Assembly (NCBI GenBank): GCA_017501665.1
Contig: JAFVWM010000005.1
Span: 1-64,000 of the forward strand
Direction: 5' to 3'
Source of the DNA: Alphaproteobacteria bacterium
Lineage (GTDB): Bacteria > Pseudomonadota > Alphaproteobacteria > RF32 > CAG-239
Length of the DNA stretch: 64,000 nt
Within the stretch, counting starts at the first letter, position 1; each line of letters begins with the position of its first letter. Made by a program: the position numbers and the translations under genes. Of this stretch, positions 33,676 through 42,745 are shown in pieces. The notes beneath the pieces are model-generated. The model did not search any database, was not told the DNA's origin, and saw only the letters and a program-made list of their open reading frames with translations.

Positions 33676-35850
33676 TTATACAAGATTTGTAAGTTCTTGT
33701 AACATTTCATCAGCAGTTGTCATAATCTTTCCTGCTGCTGAATAAGCTCGTTGTACAACAATCATATTTGAAAATTCGGTTGCCAAATCAACTGTTGAGC
33801 TTTCCAACGAAGATGATACTATTTCACCGGCGCCACCTGTAGTTGCTTGTGTCAACAAAGGATTTCCAGACTCAGTTGTCGCAATCCAAACGTTATTGTT
33901 AAGAGCTTCCATACCATTGGCATTTACAAAAGTTGCCAAAGGTATAATTGCAATAGGACGAGTTTCACCATTTGAGAAGACTGCGGTTACAACACCATCT
34001 TCTCCGACTGTTACACCGGCATAACTACCGAATGTGGCACCGTCTTGGTTAATATAACCGGTAGAAAACCCGCCCGAAAGGTTTGTTAAACCTGTTGACA
34101 CGTTTTCTTCACCCATGTTGATTCTGATTTTTACACCATCGCCCATTTTTACTTCGCCGGTCATATCTTGTGCACCGTTTGCCCAATAGATTTCCATATT
34201 TTCTACATTGATAGTTTTAGGCGTACCATCTGAGTTGAACATAATGGCCGGAATTTTATTTCCTAACTGTTCAACTTCATCATAAATGAATTTGTTACTG
34301 ATGCCTTCTGTCGGAATATCTCCTGACACTTCGTTTGAGCCTGAAATATACGCAACTGTTGCATCGTTGATATTAATATTGGTTACTTTTATATTTTCAC
34401 CGGTTGATGTCGGAATTATTTGCAAAGTTTTACCACTTGCAACAAATCTTTCAGGTTCTGAAACGCCTGCTTCTTGGATAGCTTTTACAAGCTTATCTAC
34501 CAAAATATTTGGTGTATATGGCTGATTTTTATTATCCGTATAAGCTATATATACGGTATTTGGTGTCGGTGTATCAGGATCAGGATTTGGACCAAACACA
34601 AATTTAACGCCATCAATTGTTATATTATCATTTAAGTTAACTACATTAAAATCTATACTGGCACAGTTTTTGATGCGATTGTCTATTGCTTCAACTGTGA
34701 ATGTGCCATTGGATAAACCAGACGATTTATCAATATCGGCAGCTGACTGAACACAAGCTAATGTTCCGCTACAATCAATAGATAATTTATCACCTGTCAA
34801 AGATTGAGATATTTTAATTGCATTGTTGTCACGAACAAAACGACCACTATCTCTGATGTTTAATTCAATGGCTCCCAAAAATTGTTCTATAACATCTCTT
34901 ACCGAGTTAGCTTCGGAAATATTTACGGCTATATTAGTACTACCATTACCAATGGCATAGCCGTTTGTGATATCCGGATTATTAACAAACTCAAAGATTG
35001 TGTTGTTAATTTTTATGGTAGAACCTTCAGCCGGAATTTCGGTAAATTCCATTTGGCCGATTGAAGAATATACCATACCATCATTGGTGTAAAGATTGAT
35101 AGCAGCTGCACCTGAAGGAATAGATGTATTTAACCCCCAAGAATTTGCTGTTTCTTTTGTATAGTTAAGACTTATGTTGTTGGGATTACCCAGACTATCA
35201 TATATTAGAGTAGAAACAGAATGAGTTTCACCAATCCGGCTTCCTGAAGGCAAATTTGCACCAAACGCAATTTGAGTTGTTGGTGTTGCCGTACCGCCGA
35301 TGTTGGAAAGGTTTATACCGCGAAGATTGTTTTCATCAACAATGTTATCATTGATGTATACGGTTTCACCATTATCATTTTTATAGGCTTTCATATACAT
35401 AATACCGTTGATTTCGACAGTGGCTGCAGATTCCGTACCATCCCAAGGCATTAACGACCATGCTTGCGCATAATAACCACCTGAGTTAACCAAATATCCT
35501 GTTTCATCTTTCAAAAAATCACCGGCACGCGTATATGCCCAAGTGCCATCACCCGTATTAAGCGAGTTTACGACAAAATATCCGTTTCCGCTGACAGCCA
35601 AAGACGTTGTTGATGAAACAGATGATAACAAGCCTTGAGAGTCGATGCTTTGTGAGGTGTGTGATTGAACACCACCGGCAGAATATTTACTAGATGATAC
35701 CTGCTTGGTTACCAAGGTTGAAAATGATACATTATTTGTTTTATAACCAATAGTATTCATATTGGCTATATTGTCGGCAATGGCACCCATCGCGCTTGAC
35801 TGCGCTCCGAGTCCTGATACGCCGGCTTGTAATGCTCCTAAAATACTCAT
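33676..35850 (-). CDS. flgE: Flagellar hook protein FlgE
   Basis: The structural protein of the hook. 724 aa, much longer than the E. coli form (about 400) but in line with enlarged alphaproteobacterial hooks. The N-terminus is typical: LQAGVSGLGAQSSAMGAIADNIANMNTIGYK. The C-terminus ends SSLESSTVDLATEFSNMIVVQRAYSAAGKIMTTADEML, the conserved D0 helix. The middle (about 160-560) is a Ser/Thr/Asn-rich variable region forming the outer domains. AGGAG precedes the ATG. It is the last gene of the operon led by fliK. Confidence 0.95.
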   Translation of the reverse strand: MSILGALQAGVSGLGAQSSAMGAIADNIANMNTIGYKTNNVSFSTLVTKQVSSSKYSAGGVQSHTSQSIDSQGLLSSVSSTTSLAVSGNGYFVVNSLNTGDGTWAYTRAGDFLKDETGYLVNSGGYYAQAWSLMPWDGTESAATVEINGIMYMKAYKNDNGETVYINDNIVDENNLRGINLSNIGGTATPTTQIAFGANLPSGSRIGETHSVSTLIYDSLGNPNNISLNYTKETANSWGLNTSIPSGAAAINLYTNDGMVYSSIGQMEFTEIPAEGSTIKINNTIFEFVNNPDITNGYAIGNGSTNIAVNISEANSVRDVIEQFLGAIELNIRDSGRFVRDNNAIKISQSLTGDKLSIDCSGTLACVQSAADIDKSSGLSNGTFTVEAIDNRIKNCASIDFNVVNLNDNITIDGVKFVFGPNPDPDTPTPNTVYIAYTDNKNQPYTPNILVDKLVKAIQEAGVSEPERFVASGKTLQIIPTSTGENIKVTNININDATVAYISGSNEVSGDIPTEGISNKFIYDEVEQLGNKIPAIMFNSDGTPKTINVENMEIYWANGAQDMTGEVKMGDGVKIRINMGEENVSTGLTNLSGGFSTGYINQDGATFGSYAGVTVGEDGVVTAVFSNGETRPIAIIPLATFVNANGMEALNNNVWIATTESGNPLLTQATTGGAGEIVSSSLESSTVDLATEFSNMIVVQRAYSAAGKIMTTADEMLQELTNLV

Positions 35851-35874
35851 TTTATTTCTCCTAAAACTTTTTAT

Positions 35875-36651
35875 TTACGCAATTTGCGCCATTATTTGTT
35901 CTAATTCTGCTTTTGTACCTTCATCTTCTGATGAAGTGCCGTTATTCTTCTGAATTTCGGCAATTAATTTATCCCAATAATCTTCATTGCGTGATGTTAC
36001 CACATAATCAAGTGTGGTTGTTAAGGCATCACCCAAACCTAAATAAATTCCGCTATCATCGGTGGCAACACCCGTTACACGACCAAATACGGTTGTAGTG
36101 ACAGATGCTGATGCTTCGCCTTCGGGAACGGTTGTTAAAACTTCAATTTTGTAAGCACCATCCGGAAGTTGTTCACCATTTAAGTTTTTACCATCCCATA
36201 AAAAATCGTGTGCACCTGAAGATGTTTCGCCTTTTGCGGAATATACAACCTTACCATCCATATCTTTCAGTACAATAGTACAATCTATTACTCCCTTGCT
36301 CAAAGTATAAGTAGCCTTTGCAGCTCCTTGATCTAACGGCATCATATCACTTATAGCTTGAATTGTTTTACCGACATAGCCTGTTGCTTGTACTCCCAAA
36401 TTATAAATTGATAAATTGAGCAAATTATCCAATTTTGTATTGGTTTGAATTGCCTGCTCCACATTGGAATATTGAACAAGTTGGTTGGTGTATTCAGAAG
36501 CATCCATAGGATCTAAAGGGTCTTGATATTGCAACTGTGTAGTAAGCAATGTTAAAAATGTGTCCATATCGGCGGACAGTGTTTGAGCTGAATTTGTTCC
36601 TTTTGAAACACCTGAATTTACTGATGTGATAATCGAGCTTAAATCTGTCAT
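35875..36651 (-). CDS. flgD: Hook-capping protein FlgD
   Basis: The scaffold needed to assemble the hook. 258 aa. The N-terminal motif FLTLLTTQLQYQDPLDPMDASEYTNQLVQYSNVEQ is the FlgD signature. A Tudor-like and FnIII-like C-terminal half follows, with GKVVYSAKGETSSGAHDFLWDGKNLNGEQLPDGAYKIEV, the FLGD Ig-like domain. GGGAGG precedes the ATG by 6 bases. It lies between fliK and flgE, with gaps of 22 and 24 bases. Confidence 0.95.
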   Translation of the reverse strand: MTDLSSIITSVNSGVSKGTNSAQTLSADMDTFLTLLTTQLQYQDPLDPMDASEYTNQLVQYSNVEQAIQTNTKLDNLLNLSIYNLGVQATGYVGKTIQAISDMMPLDQGAAKATYTLSKGVIDCTIVLKDMDGKVVYSAKGETSSGAHDFLWDGKNLNGEQLPDGAYKIEVLTTVPEGEASASVTTTVFGRVTGVATDDSGIYLGLGDALTTTLDYVVTSRNEDYWDKLIAEIQKNNGTSSEDEGTKAELEQIMAQIA

Positions 36652-36673
36652 GATATTACCTCCCTATTACCTG

Positions 36674-38227
36674 TTAAACCCTAATATTTAATCCCAATAC
36701 AGGATCATATCCCGAGTTGTCATTACCGGCAACTTTTTCAGCTTCTTGTTCTAAGGTATCACCGATAAACTTTAACAAACCTGCGTCATCTTTTTCTTGA
36801 CCTTTGGCTTGGTTTTCATTTTGGTAGCTAAAAGTAAAACTTTTGGCATCCGTATCATAACCGGCGTCATTAAATGCTTTTGATAAAGATGATGCATCTT
36901 TTTGCAACATGTCTGCCGTTTCAGCTCGCGACGTTATAATTTCGGCTTGAACTTTGCCGTCTTTGGCAATATGCATTTTAATTTGCAACTTACCTAAGTC
37001 TTCCGGTTTAAGCTGAATATCAATAGTATCTACACCTTTTACGGCAGACTTAGTGATATTGACTTTGATTTGTTCTATAACTTCTTTACTCATACCTTTA
37101 AAGGTATCGCGTGAAACCGTTTCATTTATTTTAACAAAAGCCTCGTTCTTTGAAACATTAGCCACTTCGGCAACAACTTCTTTTCCCGACACAGCCATAA
37201 CAGTAGCATCTTTAACAACAGCTGTATTTGTAACATCTTGAACAACCTTAACTTCATTGTAAGCTACATTTTTTATATCCGGCATAACCGTAGTATTTTT
37301 CTCGATAATTATATCATCTTCAAAAACAGCATCTTCTTGGATTAAAGACAAATCCGACTTTTCATCTACAACTTGAAACATTGAATCTACTTCAAAACGA
37401 TTTTTTAAAACATCTTTGATAACAGGCTCGGCAATTTTTGCCTCCGATACACTTACCTCTATTTTCAATTTTTTATCAGAAGCAACTTTTTCGTCAAAAT
37501 ATTTTGCTTGTTCCATGAGCAATTTTTCTTCTTCGCTTAATACAGCGACATCTTCAACAACAAACTGTGTTAACGGCTTAGCTTCATCCTTACTTGTTGC
37601 CTGATAAACTTCTTCAATACTTGTATCAGCAACGATTTGCACTTTTTGTTCTACCGGCACATTATTTTGTTCAAACACACCCTCACTTTGTATCAAAACA
37701 TCTTCAAAAACAGGTACTTGAACGACCGGAGATACAATCACACTCTCAACTTCTACAATATCTTCCGCGACAACATCGCTGTCTTCCTCAACATCTGTAT
37801 TTGTAACATCAACCTCTTTATCACCCAAAGCATCTGAAGTCGATTCATTTTCTTCATCAACTTTTGTTTTGTTTTCGTCAGGCTGATTTGCTTGAGCAGG
37901 AGCATCTTCTTCTGTCTTGCTTTTATCTTTTGGTTTGCTATCTTCTTTTTTGCTGACACTTGTTTCTTTGTTCGTAACCACCACTTCTTCAGAGGAATTT
38001 TCTTTTTTATTAAACACCTTGTCTTTTACACTGTCAGAAACCTCTATTTGTCGTGCTGATTGCTTTAACTCCACACCCTTATAATCGTTTTGCGGAAATG
38101 AAACCACATCTTTGGCAGAGTTTAGTATATCTGCAAAAGCATTACCCTCCACTGACGAAATTTGCACTTTTCCATCTCTGGCAGCACCTAACATTTGCAA
38201 CAAATTGTTTCTATCTTGTATTTCCAT
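36674..38227 (-). CDS. fliK: Flagellar hook-length control protein FliK
   Basis: The molecular ruler that stops hook growth and switches export specificity. 517 aa. Residues about 1-380 are a long, acidic, low-complexity region with repeated Val/Glu/Asp stretches and no fixed domain. The C-terminal Flg_hook domain (about 395-480) reads VDTIDIQLKPEDLGKLQIKMHIAKDGKVQAEIITSRAETADML, the conserved LxPxxLG core. It has a sigma-54 promoter directly upstream and leads the fliK-flgD-flgE operon. Confidence 0.92.
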   Translation of the reverse strand: MEIQDRNNLLQMLGAARDGKVQISSVEGNAFADILNSAKDVVSFPQNDYKGVELKQSARQIEVSDSVKDKVFNKKENSSEEVVVTNKETSVSKKEDSKPKDKSKTEEDAPAQANQPDENKTKVDEENESTSDALGDKEVDVTNTDVEEDSDVVAEDIVEVESVIVSPVVQVPVFEDVLIQSEGVFEQNNVPVEQKVQIVADTSIEEVYQATSKDEAKPLTQFVVEDVAVLSEEEKLLMEQAKYFDEKVASDKKLKIEVSVSEAKIAEPVIKDVLKNRFEVDSMFQVVDEKSDLSLIQEDAVFEDDIIIEKNTTVMPDIKNVAYNEVKVVQDVTNTAVVKDATVMAVSGKEVVAEVANVSKNEAFVKINETVSRDTFKGMSKEVIEQIKVNITKSAVKGVDTIDIQLKPEDLGKLQIKMHIAKDGKVQAEIITSRAETADMLQKDASSLSKAFNDAGYDTDAKSFTFSYQNENQAKGQEKDDAGLLKFIGDTLEQEAEKVAGNDNSGYDPVLGLNIRV

Positions 38228-38266
38228 CGGTTATGTCCTTAAAAAAATAAACCCTAAAAATTCATA

Positions 38267-38282
38267 TGCAAAATGCGTGCCA
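38267..38282 (-). promoter_or_regulatory. Sigma-54 promoter of the fliK-flgD-flgE operon
   Basis: Reading the minus strand: TGGCACGCATTTTGCA, which matches the consensus TGGCAC-N5-TTGCA with the invariant GG and GC exactly 10 bases apart. It lies 40 bases upstream of the fliK ATG. The FlbD activator encoded at 28250-29587 is the obvious partner. Confidence 0.9.
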
Positions 38283-38413
38283 TTTTTTTACACCAGCTTT
38301 TTTGATGTCTTTTTACACAATTTTTTAAAATATCGTTTTTTGCTGTTTTTTCGCATTTTTTTGCAAAATTTGAGCTTTTTTTGTAAAAAATAAGCATTTT
38401 TTGTTGTTTTTTT
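38283..38413. promoter_or_regulatory. Phased A/T tracts (predicted bent DNA) between fliK and accB
   Basis: From about 38336 to 38413 the sequence has T- or A-runs of 5-7 bases centred near 38339, 38349, 38359, 38369, 38379, 38388, 38400 and 38410, a period of about 10 to 10.5 bases. Such phased tracts bend DNA. They lie upstream of the sigma-54 promoter, where a bend could help a distant activator reach the polymerase. Confidence 0.6.
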
Positions 38414-38439
38414 GACATTTTCTGTTATGTTGTTAAATT
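38412..38439 (+). promoter_or_regulatory. Possible accB promoter
   Basis: TTGACA at 38412-38417 and TAAATT at 38434-38439 with a 16-base spacer, 45 bases before the accB ATG. The -35 element is perfect; the -10 is weak. Confidence 0.4.
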
Positions 38440-38483
38440 AGTGATAAGGACGTCATTTTAATTTAAGAAAGTGAGAAAAAATA

Positions 38484-38966
38484 ATGGCAAATGCTATTGA
38501 TACCAAAATTATCGGTAAATTAGCCGACGTATTAAATAAAAACAACCTTAGCGAACTTGAATATGAAGACGAAAGTTGCCGTATAAAAATAAAAGGTCTT
38601 GTTGTCGGATGTGCGGCTCCCGTCAGTATGGCTCCCGTAGCAACTCCGGTTGTTCAACCGCAACAAACCGGCGTTATTCCGGCAAATGTATCAAAAGATG
38701 ACACTTATAGTGCAGACAGTTATTCTAATAATGCAGGTACTGTCAAATCTCCTATCGTGGGTGTTGTTTATTTATCTCCCGATCCTACAAAACCAGACTA
38801 TGTCGGTGTCGGCGACAGTGTAAAAGAAGGTGATATCGTTTGCCTTATTGAAGCAATGAAAACTTTTAATCCGGTTAAAGCTCATCGTAGCGGTACCGTT
38901 ACCAAAATTTTGGTAGAATCAGGTGATCCGGTAGAATATGGCGAATCTTTGTTGGTAATAGAATAA
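38484..38966 (+). CDS. accB: Biotin carboxyl carrier protein of acetyl-CoA carboxylase
   Basis: Carries the biotin that transfers CO2 in the first step of fatty acid synthesis. 160 aa. The N-terminal region is followed by a Pro/Val/Ala-rich linker (about 45-70) and the C-terminal biotinyl domain (about 85-160). EAMKTFNP places the biotinylated lysine at K126, in the canonical EAMK site. Just before it lies the protruding thumb (PDPTKPDYVGVGDSVKEG) of the AccB type. accC follows after 12 bases. Confidence 0.95.
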   Translation: MANAIDTKIIGKLADVLNKNNLSELEYEDESCRIKIKGLVVGCAAPVSMAPVATPVVQPQQTGVIPANVSKDDTYSADSYSNNAGTVKSPIVGVVYLSPDPTKPDYVGVGDSVKEGDIVCLIEAMKTFNPVKAHRSGTVTKILVESGDPVEYGESLLVIE

Positions 38967-38978
38967 GGTAAAAAACTT

Positions 38979-40313
38979 ATGTTTGAAAAAATACTGATTG
39001 CCAATCGAGGCGAAGTGGCATTAAGAATCCACAGAGCTTGTAGAGAAATGGGGATAAAAACCGTTGCCGTACATTCTGAGGCTGATGCAAATGCGATGCA
39101 TGTCCGTCTAGCCGATGAAGCTGTGTGTATAGGTCCAGCCCGCTCATCAGAATCTTATCTTAATAAAACAGCCATAATTTCGGCGGCTATCATTACAGGA
39201 GCCGACGCAATTCATCCGGGATTCGGTTTTTTATCGGAAAATGCTGATTTTGCTGAAATGGTTGAAGAACACGGTATTACTTTTATCGGTCCCAAACCGG
39301 AACAAATCAGAATGATGGGCGATAAGCTTAAAGCTCGTGAAGCTGCTATTTCTTCCGGTTTGCCGGTAATACCGGGATCTCCGGCTTTAGAAAATATTGA
39401 TATTGCTAAAGATTGGGCTAAAAAGATCGGATATCCGGTTATTATTAAAGCAAAAGCCGGTGGTGGCGGAAAAGGTATGAAAGTAGCTTTTAGCGAAACG
39501 GAAATTGAAACTGCCTATACGATGGCCAGAGCCGAAGCTAAAGCTTCTTTTACCAGTGACGAAGTATATATGGAAAAATATTTACAAAAACCTCGCCATA
39601 TAGAAATTCAAATTTTAGCTGATACATATGGAAACGTTGTTCACTTGGGCGAACGTGATTGCTCGATACAGCGAAAGAATCAAAAAGTGATTGAAGAAAC
39701 TCCTTCTCCGGCTCTGAACCAACAACAACGAAATGAAATCGGAGAGATTGCACGCTCAGCTGTTGAAAAAATCGGTTATTCAAGCGCAGGAACTCTTGAG
39801 TTTTTATATGAAAACGGCAAATTCTATTTTTTGGAAATGAATACCAGACTTCAAGTAGAGCATCCTATTACTGAAGCTGTAACCGGTATTGATATAGTCA
39901 GAGAACAAATACGTATCGCAAATGGTGCAAAATTAGGTTACTCTCAAAGTGATATTACTTTTAACGGTTGTGCTATTGAATGTCGTATTAATGCTGAGGA
40001 TCCGGTAACTTTTGCACCGAACCCCGGTAAAATTACCGAGTGGCATGCTCCGGGAGGGCTTGGTGTCAGAGTTGATTCTGAAATCTATTCGGGATATAGC
40101 ATACCGCCTTTTTATGACAGTATGATTGCCAAACTTATTGTCAGCGGTAAAAACAGAAATGCAGCTTTGATGCGTCTTCACAGAACACTGGAAGAATTTG
40201 TCATAGACGGTATAAAAACAACTATTCCGCTACACCAAAAAATTATATCTCAACCTGAATATATTGATGGCGTATACGATATTCACTGGCTGGAAGATAT
40301 GCTTGATCGATAA
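38979..40313 (+). CDS. accC: Biotin carboxylase subunit of acetyl-CoA carboxylase
   Basis: Carboxylates the biotin of AccB using ATP and bicarbonate. 444 aa. The N-terminal domain opens FEKILIANRGEVALRIHRACREMGI. The ATP-grasp domain has the glycine loop KAGGGGKGMK, and HLGERDCSIQRKNQKVIEETPS and EMNTRLQVEHPITEAVTGID carry the catalytic Glu, Asn and Arg residues. The C-terminal domain ends at the expected length, with no fused carrier domain. It forms an operon with accB and is followed by a strong terminator. accA and accD are not nearby. Confidence 0.97.
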   Translation: MFEKILIANRGEVALRIHRACREMGIKTVAVHSEADANAMHVRLADEAVCIGPARSSESYLNKTAIISAAIITGADAIHPGFGFLSENADFAEMVEEHGITFIGPKPEQIRMMGDKLKAREAAISSGLPVIPGSPALENIDIAKDWAKKIGYPVIIKAKAGGGGKGMKVAFSETEIETAYTMARAEAKASFTSDEVYMEKYLQKPRHIEIQILADTYGNVVHLGERDCSIQRKNQKVIEETPSPALNQQQRNEIGEIARSAVEKIGYSSAGTLEFLYENGKFYFLEMNTRLQVEHPITEAVTGIDIVREQIRIANGAKLGYSQSDITFNGCAIECRINAEDPVTFAPNPGKITEWHAPGGLGVRVDSEIYSGYSIPPFYDSMIAKLIVSGKNRNAALMRLHRTLEEFVIDGIKTTIPLHQKIISQPEYIDGVYDIHWLEDMLDR

Positions 40314-40320
40314 ATATGTT

Positions 40321-40351
40321 AAAAGGCTGTATTAATACAGCCTTTTTTTAA
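40321..40351. terminator. Bidirectional terminator after accC and the Sel1 gene
   Basis: A perfect 26-base palindrome AAAAGGCTGTATT/AATACAGCCTTTT at 40321-40346 with T-runs on both strands. It lies 8 bases after accC and touches the stop codon of the Sel1-repeat gene on the other strand. Confidence 0.93.
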
Positions 40352-41442
40352 TCAAAATATGAACTTATGCTGTTTCCATAAGTTTTACGTATATAAGACG
40401 TTGTTTCGGTCAATTCTTCCTTAAAAACACCTGCTCTTTGTTGTGCCATCAAAACTTCGTCAATTTTCATTCTGGCTTCTACATTATTTCTTTTTTGTAC
40501 TGCTCCGGCAACTCCTCGAACTGATGCTAAGTTATATAAAACATGTGCATAAGAAACATCTTTATTATATTTTTTACCTTCAATTAAAATATCTGCTAAA
40601 ATCATCATTGCTTTAGTATTACCTTGCATAATGGCTTTATTTAAATATTTTACCCCATAATTATAGTTTTGCGGAAAACCCAAACCATTTATATATATAT
40701 TTGCAACAATTGTTTGAGCCTCATCAAAACCGGCATCAGCTGCTTCTTTTAATAAAGGTGCTGCTTTGACGTAATTAATGTCTCTATATTTTCCGGTATA
40801 ATATGCATATCCTAACATAAATTTTGCGGCAACATTTTCACTTGAGATCGCTTTTTCAAAATAATCCAGTGCCTTTTCCATATTTTGAGGCGCACCATTT
40901 CCGCTGGCGTGCATAAAACCAATATTTACAGCAGCTTCTGCATTTCCTAAATCGGATGCTTTCTTAAACAGTGAGGCTGCTTTAGATGATGACCTTTTTA
41001 CGCCAATGCCACCATAGTATAAACTTCCCAAATTATTCAATCCGATAGGGTCGTTTTGTAAAGCAGCTTTGCTATAATATTCAAAGGCCTTTACCGGATC
41101 TGTTTTCAACCCGTTTTCTCCGTATAAATATGAATATGCTACATCCAGTTGTGCTTGTAAGTTTCCTCTATCCGCCAACTTTATCTTATCATCTATTGTA
41201 GCCGGTTTTTCTTTTAGCTCATCGTCGGATAAAAAAGTGTTTACCGGCATGTCCATATTCATAAACGAAAAAAAACTTTCTTTATCCGTTTTTGTCTTTG
41301 CTCCTGCTTTTTCTTCCTTTGGTTTAGTTTTAGTTTGTATTTCAGGTTCGTCTTCAAACAAAGAAACTACACCCTCATCTATGGCGTATGCATAGTTTAT
41401 AAAAAAACAAATACTAAAAAATGATAAGATATACTTAAGCAT
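40348..41442 (-). CDS. Exported Sel1-repeat (TPR-like) protein
   Basis: 364 aa. A signal peptide (about 1-20, ending YAYA) directs it to the periplasm; a charged linker (about 30-100) follows. From about residue 100 come six or seven Sel1-like repeats: KLADRGNLQAQLDVAYSYLYGENG, YYSKAALQNDPIGLNNLGSLYYGGIGV, LFKKASDLGNAEAAVNIGFMHASGNG, and so on. Such proteins work as scaffolds or regulators by protein binding; ExoR is an alphaproteobacterial example. ATG 41442 has CAGGAG upstream; an earlier TTG would lengthen the frame and spoil the signal peptide. The partner is unknown. Confidence 0.85.
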   Translation of the reverse strand: MLKYILSFFSICFFINYAYAIDEGVVSLFEDEPEIQTKTKPKEEKAGAKTKTDKESFFSFMNMDMPVNTFLSDDELKEKPATIDDKIKLADRGNLQAQLDVAYSYLYGENGLKTDPVKAFEYYSKAALQNDPIGLNNLGSLYYGGIGVKRSSSKAASLFKKASDLGNAEAAVNIGFMHASGNGAPQNMEKALDYFEKAISSENVAAKFMLGYAYYTGKYRDINYVKAAPLLKEAADAGFDEAQTIVANIYINGLGFPQNYNYGVKYLNKAIMQGNTKAMMILADILIEGKKYNKDVSYAHVLYNLASVRGVAGAVQKRNNVEARMKIDEVLMAQQRAGVFKEELTETTSYIRKTYGNSISSYFD

Positions 41443-41534
41443 AAAAAACACTCCTGATTTTTTGTCTCTCTGATAATTGTACAACAAATATGGTTAATAA
41501 TTAGTTTTTCTATATGTTATTATTCAAAAAGTAA

Positions 41535-41557
41535 CGGGCGGTAACATGTACCGCCCG
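41535..41557 (-). terminator. Terminator of the first flagellin gene
   Basis: A perfect 9-bp GC-rich stem CGGGCGGTA/TACCGCCCG with a 5-base loop, followed on the minus strand by TTACTTTTTG. It lies 23 bases after the flagellin stop. Confidence 0.85.
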
Positions 41558-41579
41558 ATTGAGTTGATATTATGTTTTA

Positions 41580-42407
41580 TCAGAACAAACTTAACACTGA
41601 TTGTGCTGATTGAGATGCCAACGCCAAAGAATTAATAGCCAATTGTTGACGTGTTTGTAATGCCAAGTAGTTAGCTGATTCTTCATTCATGTCGGCAAGA
41701 ACAAGCTTATCAGCACCTGTTTCCAAAACATCAACCATTGCTTCGGTAAAGTTTTGACGTGTTTCGATAATAGTAAAGTTATTACCAAGTTCGGTTGCAA
41801 AAGAACGTAATGTTTCTATTGCTGTGGTAATTTCACCTATTGAAGCTGTAATTTTTTCAGCACCTACTTTCCAACCTTCATCACCGGAGGCTGCTGTAAT
41901 ATCCATCTCGTTAACGATATTTTTACCGCTAACAGTAAGATCGTTTGTACGTGTTTCGTTAAATACAACTTTTAATGTATTACCTATCAGCAAGTTTACA
42001 CCTTGATAAAATGAATCTTCTGCAATATCGGTAATTTGAGCTTTAATTGCATCAAATTGTGCAGCATAATCGGCAACTTTATCAGCATATCCTGCTGCAT
42101 TTGAATCAAGAGAAGCAGCTGATTCAGCTACTGATTTCATTTGTTCTACAAAAGAAGTGATTGCTTCAATACCTTCATTGGCGGCTTGAATTGTTTGGAC
42201 GCCTTGTCCCATACTATCCAACAAAGAATCCAAGTCAGCAGCACGGTTTGTTAATGAGCGTGATTGATAATATGAAGAAGCATTATCAATAGCAGAGTTT
42301 ACTTTCTTACCCGTAGAAAGTCGCTCTTGAGTTTTATCCATTTGGCTTTGAATTACTTTTAATGACGAAAGATTTGAACGCATACTAGCAGTTAATGTAA
42401 TAGACAT
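41580..42407 (-). CDS. Flagellin (short form)
   Basis: A filament subunit. 275 aa, consisting almost only of the conserved D0/D1 ends: ITLTASMRSNLSSLKVIQSQMDKTQERLSTGKKVNSAIDNASSYY at the start and NYLALQTRQQLAINSLALASQSAQSVLSLF at the end. The central variable part is small. It has its own sigma-70-type promoter and terminator. The translation start TGGGAGAAAAGCCATG is almost the same as that of the second flagellin at 50323-51492, with which it shares both termini. Confidence 0.96.
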   Translation of the reverse strand: MSITLTASMRSNLSSLKVIQSQMDKTQERLSTGKKVNSAIDNASSYYQSRSLTNRAADLDSLLDSMGQGVQTIQAANEGIEAITSFVEQMKSVAESAASLDSNAAGYADKVADYAAQFDAIKAQITDIAEDSFYQGVNLLIGNTLKVVFNETRTNDLTVSGKNIVNEMDITAASGDEGWKVGAEKITASIGEITTAIETLRSFATELGNNFTIIETRQNFTEAMVDVLETGADKLVLADMNEESANYLALQTRQQLAINSLALASQSAQSVLSLF

Positions 42408-42472
42408 GGCTTTTCTCCCATAAAATAAGTTTCACATTACTTGTGGTGTCTTTTTATTAACACTACCCCTTC

Positions 42473-42501
42473 ATTATAACATATATCGCAAACCAAAACA
42501 A
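42473..42501 (-). promoter_or_regulatory. Sigma-70-type promoter of the first flagellin
   Basis: On the minus strand TTGTTT (42496-42501) and TATAAT (42473-42478) are separated by exactly 17 bases, 65 bases before the ATG. A flagellin read by the housekeeping type of polymerase is notable because alphaproteobacterial flagellins are often sigma-54 dependent; no sigma-54 site was found here. Confidence 0.65.
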
Positions 42502-42520
42502 CACCTGCCAATAAAAAACA

Positions 42521-42572
42521 GTGTTTCACAATTGACAACTGATTGAATTTCATATGTTTTTTTGTGAAACAC
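42521..42572 (-). terminator. Possible alr terminator
   Basis: An 11-bp perfect inverted repeat GTGTTTCACAA/TTGTGAAACAC with a 30-base spacer; on the minus strand it is followed by TGTTTTTTATT. The long loop makes it a weak candidate; it could also be a protein-binding site. Confidence 0.4.
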
Positions 42573-42641
42573 CTTTTGTTAAGACTCGGAAAACGAATCG
42601 CAAAATACTTACAAAAAAATGATTAAAAAAAACGCCTATTC

Positions 42642-42695
42642 GGTATTATAATACCACAAACGGTAATATCATACCCTTTGCGGTATAATTATACC
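42642..42695. promoter_or_regulatory. Array of three 14-bp palindromes at 20-bp spacing
   Basis: GGTATTATAATACC (42642-42655), GGTAATATCATACC (42662-42675) and GGTATAATTATACC (42682-42695), each preceded by C, with exact 20-base periodicity. The first and third are perfect palindromes; the second has a mismatch in its centre. A dyad of GGTA-N6-TACC repeated every two helical turns is the form of a multi-site operator. It lies 141-194 bases upstream of the flagellin -35 element and just beyond the alr stop. Confidence 0.75.
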
Positions 42696-42745
42696 TTTGG
42701 TATTTGCATTTATTTTTACAAAAATAAAAAAACGTTGAGATTCAA

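Noticed and set aside
39550..39783. Minus-strand frames inside accC
   Set aside because: accC is fully conserved there; these are shadow frames.
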